A stretch of 64,000 nt of DNA from Iamia sp035765045 (GCA_035765045.1 DASTYI010000099.1:66411-130410); one strand, 5' to 3'; positions 1 to 8,981 are shown, counted from the stretch's first letter. Translations and numbers: made by a program. The notes: generated from the sequence alone by a model not told the origin.

Positions 1-1100
1 AGGAGCTCTACGGCCTCAAGCTGAGCGACATGCTCCTCCCCGACCCGTCGCACCGCCAGCACCTGGTCGAGTGGGGGGAGGCCTCCCGCGAGGTGCGCGA
101 CAACAGCCGGGTCCCCAGCGAGGGCGGGCAGAGCATCGGGATGCTCGGCGCCGCCGGCTTCGTCGGCGCCGTCGTCCACGTCCTCACCCGGGGCTGGGGC
201 GCCCGTCGGCGCGACCTCCGCCCGCTCCACGACCGCGAGTCGCTGCGCGACGACGCCTCGCTGATCGCCATCGTCGGCTTCCTGGTGGCGACGATCAGCG
301 GCGGGGCCATCTTCCTCAGCCTGATGGGGTTCAGCCAGGTCCGGGTCTGGAACCGGATGTCGCTGCTGATCGCCGTCTGCTCGCTGATCTACGCCCTGAC
401 CTGGCTCGAGGGCGGGTGGGCCCGGCTGCGCCGCCGGTTCGGGGCGACGCCCATGTTCGCCGACCGCACCCGCCGGGTCGCCGTCGGCACCGTCCTCACC
501 GCCGTGCTGGTCGCCGGCGTGATCTGGGACGGCGCCCACGTCCAGTTCCGGCGGCCCGGCGGGCAGTTCGGCCTCGACTACGCCGCCAACGACGCCCAGT
601 GGACGGCCGACGCCGTCTTCGCCGAGGTGCTCGACGAGGCCATGCCCGACGGCAGCGCCGTCTTCCAGTTCCCGATCATCGAGTTCCCCGAGGCCCAGGT
701 CCCGCTGCCCGGGCAGATGAAGGACTACGACCACCTGCGGGCGTGGGTCCACCTCCCCCCCGGCAAGCTCAAGTGGAGCTACGGGGCGATGAAGGGACGG
801 CCCGACGGCGACTGGCAGATCAAGGTCCGTGACCACATCGGCGAGGTCGGCTCGCTGCCCCTGCTGATCGGGCTCGGGTTCGACGCCGTCTGGGTCGACA
901 CGTTCGGCTACGACGACGGCGGCGCCCGGGTGGCCAACGCCTTCGACGAGGTGCTCGGCGACCCGATCATCAGCGCCGACATGCGGGTCCGGGTCTACGA
1001 CCTCACGCCGCTCAAGGAGGAGCTGGCCGCCGAGGGCCGCACCCAGGAGGTCCTGGCCGAGGAGGCCGAGCGCGAGCTCAACATGACGCCTGGCGACTGA
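1..1100 (+). CDS. C-terminal part of a polytopic membrane protein, glycan/envelope related
   Basis: The reading frame is open from base 3, so the 5' end lies outside the window; an internal ATG at 30 is probably not the true start. About three or four hydrophobic segments are visible (for example near IAIVGFLVATISGG and VGTVLTAVLVAGVIW). A soluble C-terminal domain of about 190 residues follows, with VFQFPIIEFPE, DYDHLRAW and WSYGAMKGR. From memory this layout resembles large membrane proteins annotated as sugar or phosphoglycerol transferases, with the C-terminal domain outside the membrane. The next genes are a polyprenyl-phosphate-sugar type glycosyltransferase and a sugar epimerase, which fits an envelope glycan role. 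The exact reaction cannot be stated. Confidence 0.6.
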   Translation, partial: ELYGLKLSDMLLPDPSHRQHLVEWGEASREVRDNSRVPSEGGQSIGMLGAAGFVGAVVHVLTRGWGARRRDLRPLHDRESLRDDASLIAIVGFLVATISGGAIFLSLMGFSQVRVWNRMSLLIAVCSLIYALTWLEGGWARLRRRFGATPMFADRTRRVAVGTVLTAVLVAGVIWDGAHVQFRRPGGQFGLDYAANDAQWTADAVFAEVLDEAMPDGSAVFQFPIIEFPEAQVPLPGQMKDYDHLRAWVHLPPGKLKWSYGAMKGRPDGDWQIKVRDHIGEVGSLPLLIGLGFDAVWVDTFGYDDGGARVANAFDEVLGDPIISADMRVRVYDLTPLKEELAAEGRTQEVLAEEAERELNMTPGD

Positions 1101-1130
1101 CCGCCGCCCCGCCGCCCCCGTCGGCGTCGG

Positions 1131-2060
1131 TCAGTGGAGGTCGCCGTCGGCGGTGGCGTCGAGGTTGCGCCGGCGGCGCATGTTCACGACCAGCTCGCCG
1201 AGCAGGCCCAGCGACACCATCTGGACCGCCACCACGACGAGCAGCACCCCGGCGAGCAGCGCCGGGCGGGTGCCGATCTGGTGGTCGAGGATCCGCTCGA
1301 CGCCCATCCACGTGAGCAGGCCGACGCCGACCAGCCCGATGATGAACCCGATGCCGCCGAAGAGGTGGAAGGGGCGGGCGGTGTAGGTCGTGAGGAACTT
1401 GACCGTCACCAGGTCGAGGAAGCCGCGCCAGAACCGGGCCCGGCCGAACTTCGAGCTGCCGTGGCGGCGCTCGTGGTGCTCGACGTCGAGCTCGCCCACC
1501 CGAAAGCCGTTCCACACAGCGAGAACGGGGATGTAGCGGTGCAGCTCGCCGTACAGCTCCAGCGAATCGGCGAGCTCGCGGCGCATCATCTTGAGCCCGC
1601 TGTTGAAGTCACGACCGGGGACACCGGTGACCTTGGCCGTCGCCCCGTTGTAGAGCTTCGAGGTGGTGCGCTTGACGAAGCGGTCGTTGCGCACCGACCG
1701 GCGCCCGGTGACCAGGTCGAGACCGGCCTCGTCGAGGTGGGCCAGCAGCCGGGGCAGCTCCTCGGGGTCGTCCTGGCCGTCGGCGTCCATCAGCGCCAGG
1801 TTGGCTCCCTCGACCTGCTCGATCCCGATGGCCAGGGCGGCCGACTTGCCCGAGTTGCGACGCAGCCGGATCGACCGCACCGTCGGGCTCCGGAGGTCGT
1901 TCATCACACCCCGGGTGCCGTCCGTGCTGCCGTCGTCGACCACCACGACCTCGTAGGTGATGCCCGCCGCGGTCAGCACCTTCTCGATCTCCGGGACCAG
2001 CTCGACCAGGTTCTCGGCCTCGTTGTAGGCCGGCAGCAGCACCGACAGCTGGGGGGACAA
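1131..2060 (-). CDS. Glycosyltransferase family 2, DPM1/GtrB-like, membrane anchored
   Basis: The 309-residue protein has an N-terminal GT2 catalytic domain with SVLLPAYNEAENL, VVVDDGSTDGT and the DADGQDDPEEL metal/nucleotide site. Two C-terminal hydrophobic hairpin segments follow (LFGGIGFIIGLVGVGLL and ALLAGVLLVVVAVQMVSL). This is the architecture of enzymes that load a sugar from a nucleotide sugar onto polyprenyl phosphate at the cytoplasmic face. I chose the TTG start at 2060 because AGGAGAG sits just upstream (2064-2070) and the family begins right before the SVLLPAYNE strand; the frame stays open further upstream but looks non-coding there. It converges with the membrane protein gene that ends at 1100. 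Confidence 0.88.
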   Translation of the reverse strand: MSPQLSVLLPAYNEAENLVELVPEIEKVLTAAGITYEVVVVDDGSTDGTRGVMNDLRSPTVRSIRLRRNSGKSAALAIGIEQVEGANLALMDADGQDDPEELPRLLAHLDEAGLDLVTGRRSVRNDRFVKRTTSKLYNGATAKVTGVPGRDFNSGLKMMRRELADSLELYGELHRYIPVLAVWNGFRVGELDVEHHERRHGSSKFGRARFWRGFLDLVTVKFLTTYTARPFHLFGGIGFIIGLVGVGLLTWMGVERILDHQIGTRPALLAGVLLVVVAVQMVSLGLLGELVVNMRRRRNLDATADGDLH

Positions 2061-2183
2061 GGGCTCTCCTCTTCGGCCGGACCGGTCGAGCGTAGTGGAG
2101 GGGTCGCGCCGCTCCGGAGACCGGGCCCCGGGAGGGGCTTGGCTAAGGTCGCCCGCCATGGTCGCTCCCGCTCCCGCCGCCCG

Positions 2184-3107
2184 ATGAGGGCCCTGGTCAC
2201 CGGGGCCGGGGGGTTCGTCGGACGCCACCTGGTGGCCCACCTGCGGGCCGAGGGCGACGACGTCGCCACCACCGACCCGGCCGCCGGCGGGGCCGACATC
2301 ACCGACGCCGCCGCCATCGGCGCCGAGATCGCCGCCGCCCGCCCCGAGGTCGTCTACCACCTGGCCGGGTGGGCCGACGTGGGCGGCTCGTGGAAGGACC
2401 CGGTCGCCGCCTTCCGGGCCAACGCCGAGGGCACCCTCAACGTGCTGACCGCGGCCCAGGAGGTCGGCGTCGAGCGCGTCGTCGCCGTGTCGAGCGCGGA
2501 CGTCTACGGCCAGGCCGGGCCCGACGAGATGCCGCTCACCGAGGAGAGCCCGCTGCGGCCGTCGTCGCCCTACGCGGCGTCGAAGGTGGCCGCCGACTAC
2601 CTCGGCCTCCAGGCCTGGCTGGGCCACCAGCTCCCCGTCCTGCGGGTGCGGGCGTTCAACCACCTCGGGCCGGGCCAGACCGACCGCTTCGTCGCCTCGG
2701 CGCTCGCCAGCCGCATCGCCAGGGCCGAGCGGGACGGCACGACCACCCTCACCGTCGGCAACCTCAGCGCCCGGCGCGACTACACCGACGTGCGCGACGT
2801 GGTGCGGGCATACCGGCTCCTGGCCGAGCACGGCGAGGCGGGCGAGCCCTACAACGTCTGCTCGGGCGTCGATCTCGCCGTCCAGGACATCGTCGACCGG
2901 CTGCTGGCGCTGTCGTCGGTGTCGCTCGAGCTGGAGGTCGACCAGGCCCTGTTCCGGCCGGTCGACACGCCGGTGCTGCGGGGGTCGCACGACAAGCTGA
3001 CCGCCGCCACCGGCTGGCAGCCCGAGATCCCGCTCGACACCACGCTGGCCGACCTCCTCTCCGACTGGCGGGCCCGGCTGGCGGCGTCGGAGGATGGCGG
3101 GCCATGA
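2184..3107 (+). CDS. NAD-dependent epimerase/dehydratase, GDP-deoxymannose reductase (RMD)-like
   Basis: The 307-residue extended SDR begins MRALVTGAGGFVGRHL, a GxxGxxG Rossmann motif, and has the catalytic SPYAASK (YxxxK) about halfway. It also carries the VVYHLAG and VSSADVYG strands typical of nucleotide-sugar epimerases, and FNHLGPGQ as in GDP-6-deoxy-mannose reductases and dehydratases. It probably modifies an NDP-hexose for surface glycans, working with the divergent glycosyltransferase on the other strand. The start ATG at 2184 gives the canonical N terminus; the frame is open upstream without meaning. The stop overlaps the next start (ATGA). Substrate specificity is inferred only from overall similarity. 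Confidence 0.85.
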   Translation: MRALVTGAGGFVGRHLVAHLRAEGDDVATTDPAAGGADITDAAAIGAEIAAARPEVVYHLAGWADVGGSWKDPVAAFRANAEGTLNVLTAAQEVGVERVVAVSSADVYGQAGPDEMPLTEESPLRPSSPYAASKVAADYLGLQAWLGHQLPVLRVRAFNHLGPGQTDRFVASALASRIARAERDGTTTLTVGNLSARRDYTDVRDVVRAYRLLAEHGEAGEPYNVCSGVDLAVQDIVDRLLALSSVSLELEVDQALFRPVDTPVLRGSHDKLTAATGWQPEIPLDTTLADLLSDWRARLAASEDGGP

Positions 3108-3403
3108 GCCTCCCCACCGCCCCCGTCGTCGCCGCCTCGCTGGTCGGCGGCTACCTCGTCGCCCGGGAGACCGGGGTGCGACCGCTGGGCGGGGCCGTCC
3201 TCGCCGCCGGTGGCGTCCTCGCCGGGCGGGAGTGGCTGCGCACCGCCGGCCCCGGTGGCACCGCCGCCCTGGCCGCCGTCTACCTCGGCGGCTTCGGCGC
3301 CAGCCACCCGCTGGCCAAGAAGATCGGGCCCTGGCCCGCCGTCCTCACCGCCGCCGCCACCAGCGCCGCCGCCAGCTGGGTCCTCAGCGACCGCCGGGCC
3401 TGA
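3104..3403 (+). CDS. Small hydrophobic protein of unknown function, coupled to the epimerase
   Basis: This 99-residue Ala/Gly-rich protein has about three hydrophobic stretches (APVVAASLVGGYLVA, LGGAVLAAGGVLA, TAALAAVYLGGFG) and is probably a small inner-membrane protein. Its ATG overlaps the epimerase stop by 4 bases, so translation is likely coupled. The motif GASHPLAKKIGPWPAVL recalls small actinobacterial membrane proteins, but I do not recognise a named family. It may assist the glycan pathway encoded beside it, judging only by position. Confidence 0.6.
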   Translation: MSLPTAPVVAASLVGGYLVARETGVRPLGGAVLAAGGVLAGREWLRTAGPGGTAALAAVYLGGFGASHPLAKKIGPWPAVLTAAATSAAASWVLSDRRA

Positions 3404-3415
3404 CCGCCCGGGCCC

Positions 3416-3459
3416 GCGACCTCCTCCGACAAGAACCCGTTCTGGTCGGTCACGGTCGC
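3416..3459. repeat. Palindromic element, core GACAAGAAC-N2-GTTCTGGTC
   Basis: An imperfect inverted repeat runs from GCGAC to GTCGC with the core GACAAGAAC-CC-GTTCTGGTC. It is related to the near-perfect copy at 3539-3594 and the copy at 39851-39893. A further small stem, GGTCGCG-CTGA-CGCGACC, lies at 3481-3498. The 197-base gap between the convergent genes (3404-3600) holds only these hairpins. Confidence 0.7.
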
Positions 3460-3538
3460 GCTGGCCTTCTGGTCGGCCACGGTCGCGCTGACGCGACCCA
3501 GCCGCGCCGAAACCGATCCCCCCACCGTCTCGTGTTCC

Positions 3539-3594
3539 ACCCACGCGACCCCCACCGACAAGAACTCGTTCTTGTCGGTGTGGGTCGCGTGGGT
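3539..3594. repeat. Near-perfect 27-bp-arm palindrome, GACAAGAAC-TC-GTTCTTGTC core
   Basis: Arms 3539-3565 and 3568-3594 are complementary at all but one position and are separated by only 2 bases. The hairpin sits between two convergent genes, so it could act as a bidirectional terminator, but there is no T tract. The core recurs at 39851-39893, which marks a dispersed family rather than a single terminator. Confidence 0.85.
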
Positions 3595-3600
3595 CGGCGC

Positions 3601-4560
3601 TCAGCCGATGGTGCAGTTGACCTTGGCGCGGATGCAGAGGTCGACGTGGGCGTCGAGGGCGTCGGGGTCCCAGCCGTTGAGGAAGTCGCCGTGGGCGCCG
3701 GCCACCGGACCCGACGAGAGGGTCACCCGGCCCGCGGCGGCCCCCGTCACCGGCCACTGGACCGAGACCTGGAGCTCGGTCATCAGCACCGGGTGGCTCG
3801 GCGGGCAGCCCCCGTCGACGCTGGCGGTGACGTGGGCCCGGTGGTCCTCGCTGTCGAGCCGCTCGCCGTCCCAGCAGTCGGGGAACCGCAGCTGGAGGGT
3901 GAGGGGCGACGGGTCGGTGCAGTCGGTCGGCGGCTCGGCCCGGAGCCGGCGGGGCCGCAGCCCGCACCCCCACCCTGCCGTGCCCGTCGGCTCCGTCGCC
4001 TCCGCCCCGCCCCCGTGGTGGTGGTCGTGCCCGTCGGCCTCCCCGCCGGGGGTCGACCCGCCCGTCGCCCCGCCGTCGACGCCGGCGGAGGCGGTGGGGT
4101 CGCCGGCGATCATGGCCAGGCCGAGCGGCGGGGCGGTCACCTCGCGCACGTCGGAGCCGGGGGCGGCGCGGTAGTAGGCCCGCACGAAGGTGGGGTCGAC
4201 CGCCACCCTGTCGACCGACAGCGTCGGCACCCAGTAGGCGGCCGTGTCCTCGGTGTCCTCGCAGGTCGTGGCGGTGCCCCGGAGCGAGGGGCCGGTGCTG
4301 TCGGCGGCGGTCGCCGCGCTGCCGAAGAACTCGTGGCTGTGGCTGGCCCCCGGGTGGCCGGGGTGGACGATCGGGTCGTCGGCGGCCCGGTGGCTGAAGG
4401 TGCAGTCGACGGTGAAGAGGGCGTCGTCGTCGTCGGCGGCGATCCAGTCCTCGGCCGGACCGGCGGTGGTCGAGGGGGACGCCGCCCTCGACGAGGAGGT
4501 GCAGCCGCCGCCCCCCAGGAGGAGGGCGACGGCCACGACCGCGAGGGTGCGCCGCCTCAC
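3601..4560 (-). CDS. Secreted DUF1996-domain lipoprotein
   Basis: The 319-residue protein starts with a basic, hydrophobic leader (VRRRTLAVVAVALLLGGGGC) ending in a lipobox-like Cys. The mature part carries the DUF1996 pattern: FTVDCTFSH near the start, DPIVHPG then ASHSHEFFGS, CWDG in the middle, and HGDFLNGWD followed by two Cys at the end. The middle contains a His-rich linker (DGHDHHHGGG). DUF1996 proteins are secreted and of unknown activity. The GTG start at 4560 overlaps the stop of the cupredoxin/beta-helix lipoprotein by 4 bases, so the two are made together and both should act outside the membrane. Confidence 0.82.
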   Translation of the reverse strand: MRRRTLAVVAVALLLGGGGCTSSSRAASPSTTAGPAEDWIAADDDDALFTVDCTFSHRAADDPIVHPGHPGASHSHEFFGSAATAADSTGPSLRGTATTCEDTEDTAAYWVPTLSVDRVAVDPTFVRAYYRAAPGSDVREVTAPPLGLAMIAGDPTASAGVDGGATGGSTPGGEADGHDHHHGGGAEATEPTGTAGWGCGLRPRRLRAEPPTDCTDPSPLTLQLRFPDCWDGERLDSEDHRAHVTASVDGGCPPSHPVLMTELQVSVQWPVTGAAAGRVTLSSGPVAGAHGDFLNGWDPDALDAHVDLCIRAKVNCTIG

Positions 4561-6176
4561 GGCGCCGCCGGCACCTCGATGGCGTCGAGGTCGAGCACGA
4601 GCGGGACGTCGATCGCCGGACGGGCCGGCGCGGTGGCCGGGTCCGGCATCTCGGGCTGGTCCTCGGGGGCGATGTCGGGCAGCTCGGCCTCGGTGTAGGG
4701 CACCGACTCGGGCTTCCCGTCGTTCACGGCCAGCTGGACGATGTCGAAGGCGCCCCGGCTGAGGTCGCCGGTCGCCACCGCCGGGCACGGGGCCTCCTCC
4801 TCGATGCCCTCGGGTGCCGAGGTGGCGAAGTCGTTGTCGGCGAAGCAGTTCTCGCCGGTCTGCTCGCCCTCACCGTCGAACCACATGGCCAGATCACCGA
4901 GCCCCGAACCGGAGACGACGTTCTCGCGCACCACGTTGCCGGTGGCCTCCCAGAGGTACTCGGCGCTCTCGGGGTAGGTGATGACGCCGATGCCGGCCAC
5001 GTCGTGGTCGATCACCCGGTTGCGCTCGATCACGTTGTTGATGCCCCCGGCGACGAGGATGCCGTTGCCCATGGCGGTGATCGAGATGTCGATCGCCGGC
5101 GTCGCGCCGTTGTTGTTGTCGTGGACGAGGTTCCCGACGATCGTGTTGTCGTCCTGCGGGTACTCGGGCTCGTAGGAGCCGCTGTTGGGCACGATGCCGG
5201 CCCGGTTGTAGCGCCACACGCTGTTGGCGATGACCAGGTTCCCGCCGGCGTTGGTGCCGGAGTAGCCGAGGCCGTTCCACTCCGACACGACGTCGGTGAT
5301 CAGCGCGTCGCACGGTTGGCACCCGCCTATGTAGAACCCGGCGTCGGGGCTCCCGCCCCCGTAGCTGTGGTCGATCTGCCCCTTGGTCGACTCGAAGGCG
5401 TAGACGCCGTAGTCGCCGTTGCGCACGGCGGTCAGGTACGAGCCGCGGTACCCGGTGACGCCGGTCCAGAAGAAGCCGTTCTTGGTGTAGTTCCGGGCTG
5501 TCATGTTCTCGATGACGACACCGTTGGCCCCCACCACCTGAACGCCGTTCGCCCGGGTGAACTCGCCGTCGAGGATCACCTCGTCGCGGTCGAGGCCGCG
5601 AAGGGTGATCCCGTCCTTGCCCCGGCCGACCTGGACGGCCTCCTCGTAGACCCCGGGGCTGATCAGGATGAGGTCGCCCTCGCCGGCGGCGTCGACCGCG
5701 CCCTGGATGGTGTCGTGGTCGGCCGGCACCTCGATGGTCACGCCGCTGGCGACGATGTCGAGGGCGTCGGGATCGGGCTCGGGCGGCGGCGGGGCCTCGA
5801 CGTCGCCGACCAGCACCGTCCCGACCATGCCGTCGGTGGCGTTGCCGTGGAGCGAGCAGTAGTAGGCGAAGGCCCCCTCCTCCTCGAAGGTGGCCTCGTA
5901 GGTGTCGGTCGGGCGGAACTGCGTCTCGCCCACGCCGAACGGCGCTCCGTCCACCGAGATGATGTTGTGGTCGTTGCGACCGATGTTCTCCCAGGTCACG
6001 GTCTCGCCGACGTCGACCCGGATCGTGTGGTCCTCCTCGCCGAAGACGTTGTCCAGAGCCTGGACGACGTTGTCCCCAGCCGCCGTCTCCCGCGCCACCT
6101 CGTCGGCGCCGCAGGCGGCCAGCGGGGCCGCCACCAGCACGGCCGTGGCCAGCAGGGATCGGATGGTCGTACGCAT
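4557..6176 (-). CDS. Lipoprotein: plastocyanin-like copper domain fused to a NosD-type parallel beta-helix
   Basis: The 539-residue protein begins with a lipoprotein signal (lipobox LAAC, Cys22). Residues about 40-124 form a cupredoxin with the type 1 copper ligand set His70, Cys107, His110 and Met117 (NDHNI, YYCSLHG, DGM). After a Pro-rich linker (PPPPEPDPD), residues about 145-450 show the IQGAVDAAGEGDLILISPGVY start and NG/NxI coils of a right-handed parallel beta-helix as in NosD and pectate-lyase folds. The tail is acidic and Pro-rich. It is probably anchored on the outer face of the membrane, in electron transfer or copper-linked polysaccharide contact; no catalytic residues can be assigned. 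Translation is coupled to the DUF1996 gene. Confidence 0.85.
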   Translation of the reverse strand: MRTTIRSLLATAVLVAAPLAACGADEVARETAAGDNVVQALDNVFGEEDHTIRVDVGETVTWENIGRNDHNIISVDGAPFGVGETQFRPTDTYEATFEEEGAFAYYCSLHGNATDGMVGTVLVGDVEAPPPPEPDPDALDIVASGVTIEVPADHDTIQGAVDAAGEGDLILISPGVYEEAVQVGRGKDGITLRGLDRDEVILDGEFTRANGVQVVGANGVVIENMTARNYTKNGFFWTGVTGYRGSYLTAVRNGDYGVYAFESTKGQIDHSYGGGSPDAGFYIGGCQPCDALITDVVSEWNGLGYSGTNAGGNLVIANSVWRYNRAGIVPNSGSYEPEYPQDDNTIVGNLVHDNNNGATPAIDISITAMGNGILVAGGINNVIERNRVIDHDVAGIGVITYPESAEYLWEATGNVVRENVVSGSGLGDLAMWFDGEGEQTGENCFADNDFATSAPEGIEEEAPCPAVATGDLSRGAFDIVQLAVNDGKPESVPYTEAELPDIAPEDQPEMPDPATAPARPAIDVPLVLDLDAIEVPAAP

Positions 6177-6277
6177 GGCTCCCCCCGGAGGTGAACGCTG
6201 GGTGACGGGGGATCATGCCACCCTTCGGGGTGACGGTGCCGGAGGACCGTCCCCAGGGCGAGGTTGCCGTCCCCCCG

Positions 6278-6283
6278 TAGCCT
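6278..6283 (+). promoter_or_regulatory. -10 hexamer TAGCCT of msrA, leaderless layout
   Basis: TAGCCT ends 6 bases before the ATG at 6290, so transcription should begin at or next to the start codon. No ribosome binding site is present. This supports ATG 6290 over the in-frame GTG at 6284. Confidence 0.6.
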
Positions 6284-6289
6284 GTGGAC

Positions 6290-6940
6290 ATGTTCCTCTT
6301 CCGCAAGACCGAGATGGTCGAGCCCGACCGCGCCCTCCGGGGACGTGACGAGGAGATGCCCGTCGCCCCCGCCCACACCGTCCTCGGCACGCCGCTGCGG
6401 CCGCCGTTCCCCGAGGGCACCCGCACCGCCGTGTTCGCCCTCGGCTGCTTCTGGGGCGCCGAGCGCCTCTTCTGGCGGACGCCGGGCGTGTACACCACCG
6501 CCGTCGGCTACGTCGCCGGCTACACCCCCAACCCCACCTACGAGGAGGTGTGCTCGGGCAAGACCGGCCACACCGAGGCCGTCCTCGTCGCCTACGACCC
6601 CGAGCAGGTGACCCTCGAGACGCTCCTCAAGGTCTTCTGGGAGGGCCACGACCCGACCCAGGGCATGCGCCAGGGCAACGACGTCGGGACCCAGTACCGC
6701 TCGGGCATCTACGGCCTGTCCGGCGATGACCTGGCCCTCGCCGAGGCCAGCCGGGACGCCTACCAGGCCACCCTCCACGAGTCCGGCTACGGCGACATCA
6801 CCACCGAGATCACCGACGGCGGCCCCTTCTTCTACGCCGAGGACTGCCACCAGCAGTACCTGGACAAGGTCCCCAACGGCTACTGCGGCCTCGGCGGTAC
6901 CGGTGTCTCCTGCCCCGTCGGCCTCACCCCCGCCGACTGA
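6290..6940 (+). CDS. msrA: Peptide methionine sulfoxide reductase MsrA
   Basis: The 216-residue protein reduces methionine-S-sulfoxide in proteins. The catalytic motif ALGCFWGAE (Cys53) follows a 45-residue N-terminal extension typical of actinobacterial MsrA. GYVAGYTPNPTYEEV, GHTEAV, FWEGHDPT and GTQYRSGIY are all intact. A C-terminal GYCGLGGTGVSCPVG supplies recycling cysteines. The last 17 bases overlap the end of the convergent GH36 gene. It is a stand-alone gene with a leaderless promoter. Confidence 0.96.
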   Translation: MFLFRKTEMVEPDRALRGRDEEMPVAPAHTVLGTPLRPPFPEGTRTAVFALGCFWGAERLFWRTPGVYTTAVGYVAGYTPNPTYEEVCSGKTGHTEAVLVAYDPEQVTLETLLKVFWEGHDPTQGMRQGNDVGTQYRSGIYGLSGDDLALAEASRDAYQATLHESGYGDITTEITDGGPFFYAEDCHQQYLDKVPNGYCGLGGTGVSCPVGLTPAD

Positions 6941-8975
6941 CCTCCAGCACGGTGGCGGTGGGGGCGTCGCCCCCGGGCCAGGGGATGGCGCCGTCGACCA
7001 GGGTGGTGAGGCGGTCGGCGGCGGGGCGGCCAGGGGTGAGGTCGGTGACCGTGACCGGGGTGGTGGCGTCGATCCCCGGGACCGGGACGGGGGCGCCGCC
7101 GCCGGGGTCGCCGGGGAGGCGGTAGAGGAAGACGACGGCACGGTCGTCGGCGACGTGGGCCAGGGCGGCGCGGTCGGAGCCGACCGGGGAGACGAGGCGG
7201 TGCAGGTCGCCGTGCTGCACGACCGTGCGGATCCGGTGGTAGGCGGACACCGCCTCGGCCACGGTCGCCTCCTCGTCGGCGGTCAGGGCGGTCAGGTCGA
7301 GGTCGACGCCGAAGCGGGCGCTCATCGCCACCGCGCACCCGAAGGCGATCGGCCGATCGCCCCACCGCGTGACGTGGGCGCCGAGGACCGAGGCGGGCAG
7401 GAGGTGCGACGCACCCCACTGGATCCGCACCCGGTCGACCGGGTCGGTGTCGTCCGAGGTCCAGATCTCGTGGAACCAGCGGAGCGTGTCGAGGTCGGAC
7501 CGCCCCCCGCCGGAGGCGCACAGCATCAGCTCGACGTCGGGGTGGCGCCGGGCGACCTCGGCCATGACCTCCCCGGTGGCGAGGACCCGGTCGCGGGCGA
7601 GGTGGCTCTGGCGATCGGCGGGCAGGGCACCCGAGCCGGGCTCGGTGACGTCCCGGTTGGCGTCCCACTTGAGGTAGCTGATGCCCGGGTGCTCGCCGAG
7701 GATCCGGTCGATCGTGGCCAGCACGAAGGCGCGCACCTCGGGCCGGCACAGGTCGAGGACGAGCTGGTTGCGCTCCTCCCGCCGCTCCCGGCCGGGCTCG
7801 CCGATCACCCAGTCCGGGTTGGCCACGTAGAGGTCCGAGGCGGCGTTCACCATCTCGGGCTCGACCCACAGGCCGAACCGCATCCCGGCCGCCACCGTCC
7901 GGTCGACCAGCGGCTGGAGCCCGTCGGGCAGCTTGCGCCGGTCGACCTCCCAGTCGCCGAGCGAGGTGGTGTCGTCGTCCCGCCGGCCGAACCAGCCGTC
8001 GTCGAGCAGGAAGAGCTCGCACCCGAGGGCGGCGGCCCGATCGACCTGGGCGGCCAACGCCTCCGGCGAGAGGTCGAAGAACATCGCCTCCCAGGTGTTG
8101 GCCACCGTCGCCCGGGTGCGGTCGCCGTCGCGGACGGCGTGGCGGCGGGCGAAGCGGTGGAGCCGCCGGCTGGTCTCGCCGATGCCGGTGGTCGACCACG
8201 TCCACACGACCGACGGGGTGACGAGGACCTCGCCCGGATCGAGGACCCGCTCGGCCCCGACGTGCTGGGCGCCGGCGACGAGGCGCTGCTGGCCGTGCGG
8301 CGCCACCTCGGCGTCGACGCGGGTGTCGCCACCCCAGCGGACGGTGCCGGCCAGGACGGTCCCGGCGTCCTCGGCGGCGGCGCCGTCGGGGCTCCACAGC
8401 ACCACCGGCGGCCGGTACAGGCTCGACCGCACGCCACCGAACGAGGCCACCGTCTTCGTCCCCTGCACCATGGCCTCGGTGGTGGGCCTCCACTCCCCCG
8501 CCCAGCCCCCGCCCCAGTGCGTGAGGTGCGGCGCCGGGCCGGCGAGGGCGGGCGCCCCCGACGCCGCCTGGTGGAGCCGACACGGGGCGTCGCCCGCGTT
8601 GGCGACCTCGACCCACTGCTCGATCGCCTCGACGTCGGGGTGGGTCCGGACGCAGAACGTCACCGCCAGCGGGGCGACCCGGTCGACCAGCCGGATGCGG
8701 TGGTCCACCCCGTCGCCCTCGGCGGCCGGGCCCTGCGTGGCGCCGTCGAACCGCAGGCGGGTGGACACGGCCCCGTCGGCGTGGGTGACCCGCAGCGCCG
8801 GCTCCCGCAGCGGCTCCTCGCCGAAGGTCGGGAGGGCCAGCGGGTACAGGGCGATCGGCAGGTCGGGCCGGGGCTCCTCGGCCGGCGGCCCGAAGTGGAG
8901 CTGGTGGAGCCGGCCGTCGTCACCCGGCGCCAGGACCAGGAGGGTCGCACCGGCGTCGATCACGATCTCGTCCAC
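6924..8975 (-). CDS. Alpha-galactosidase, glycoside hydrolase family 36
   Basis: The 683-residue enzyme has an N-terminal beta-supersandwich domain (about 1-285), a TIM barrel (about 290-600) and a short C-terminal beta domain. Retaining GH36 catalytic motifs are present: LLDDGWFG, GLWVEPEMV, YLKWDANRD with nucleophile Asp438, LCASGGGRSDL and WTSDDTD with the acid/base Asp508. It should release terminal alpha-galactose from oligosaccharides. No signal peptide is visible, so it is cytoplasmic and would need imported substrate, yet no sugar transporter gene lies nearby. The GTG start at 8975 is 6 bases after a TAGGTT hexamer, a leaderless arrangement. Confidence 0.93.
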   Translation of the reverse strand: MDEIVIDAGATLLVLAPGDDGRLHQLHFGPPAEEPRPDLPIALYPLALPTFGEEPLREPALRVTHADGAVSTRLRFDGATQGPAAEGDGVDHRIRLVDRVAPLAVTFCVRTHPDVEAIEQWVEVANAGDAPCRLHQAASGAPALAGPAPHLTHWGGGWAGEWRPTTEAMVQGTKTVASFGGVRSSLYRPPVVLWSPDGAAAEDAGTVLAGTVRWGGDTRVDAEVAPHGQQRLVAGAQHVGAERVLDPGEVLVTPSVVWTWSTTGIGETSRRLHRFARRHAVRDGDRTRATVANTWEAMFFDLSPEALAAQVDRAAALGCELFLLDDGWFGRRDDDTTSLGDWEVDRRKLPDGLQPLVDRTVAAGMRFGLWVEPEMVNAASDLYVANPDWVIGEPGRERREERNQLVLDLCRPEVRAFVLATIDRILGEHPGISYLKWDANRDVTEPGSGALPADRQSHLARDRVLATGEVMAEVARRHPDVELMLCASGGGRSDLDTLRWFHEIWTSDDTDPVDRVRIQWGASHLLPASVLGAHVTRWGDRPIAFGCAVAMSARFGVDLDLTALTADEEATVAEAVSAYHRIRTVVQHGDLHRLVSPVGSDRAALAHVADDRAVVFLYRLPGDPGGGAPVPVPGIDATTPVTVTDLTPGRPAADRLTTLVDGAIPWPGGDAPTATVLEVSRRG

Positions 8976-8981
8976 CGACCG

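Noticed and set aside
1134..2183. Upstream extension of the epimerase frame
   Set aside because: This part is antisense to the glycosyltransferase and the protein's Rossmann motif begins only at 2184.
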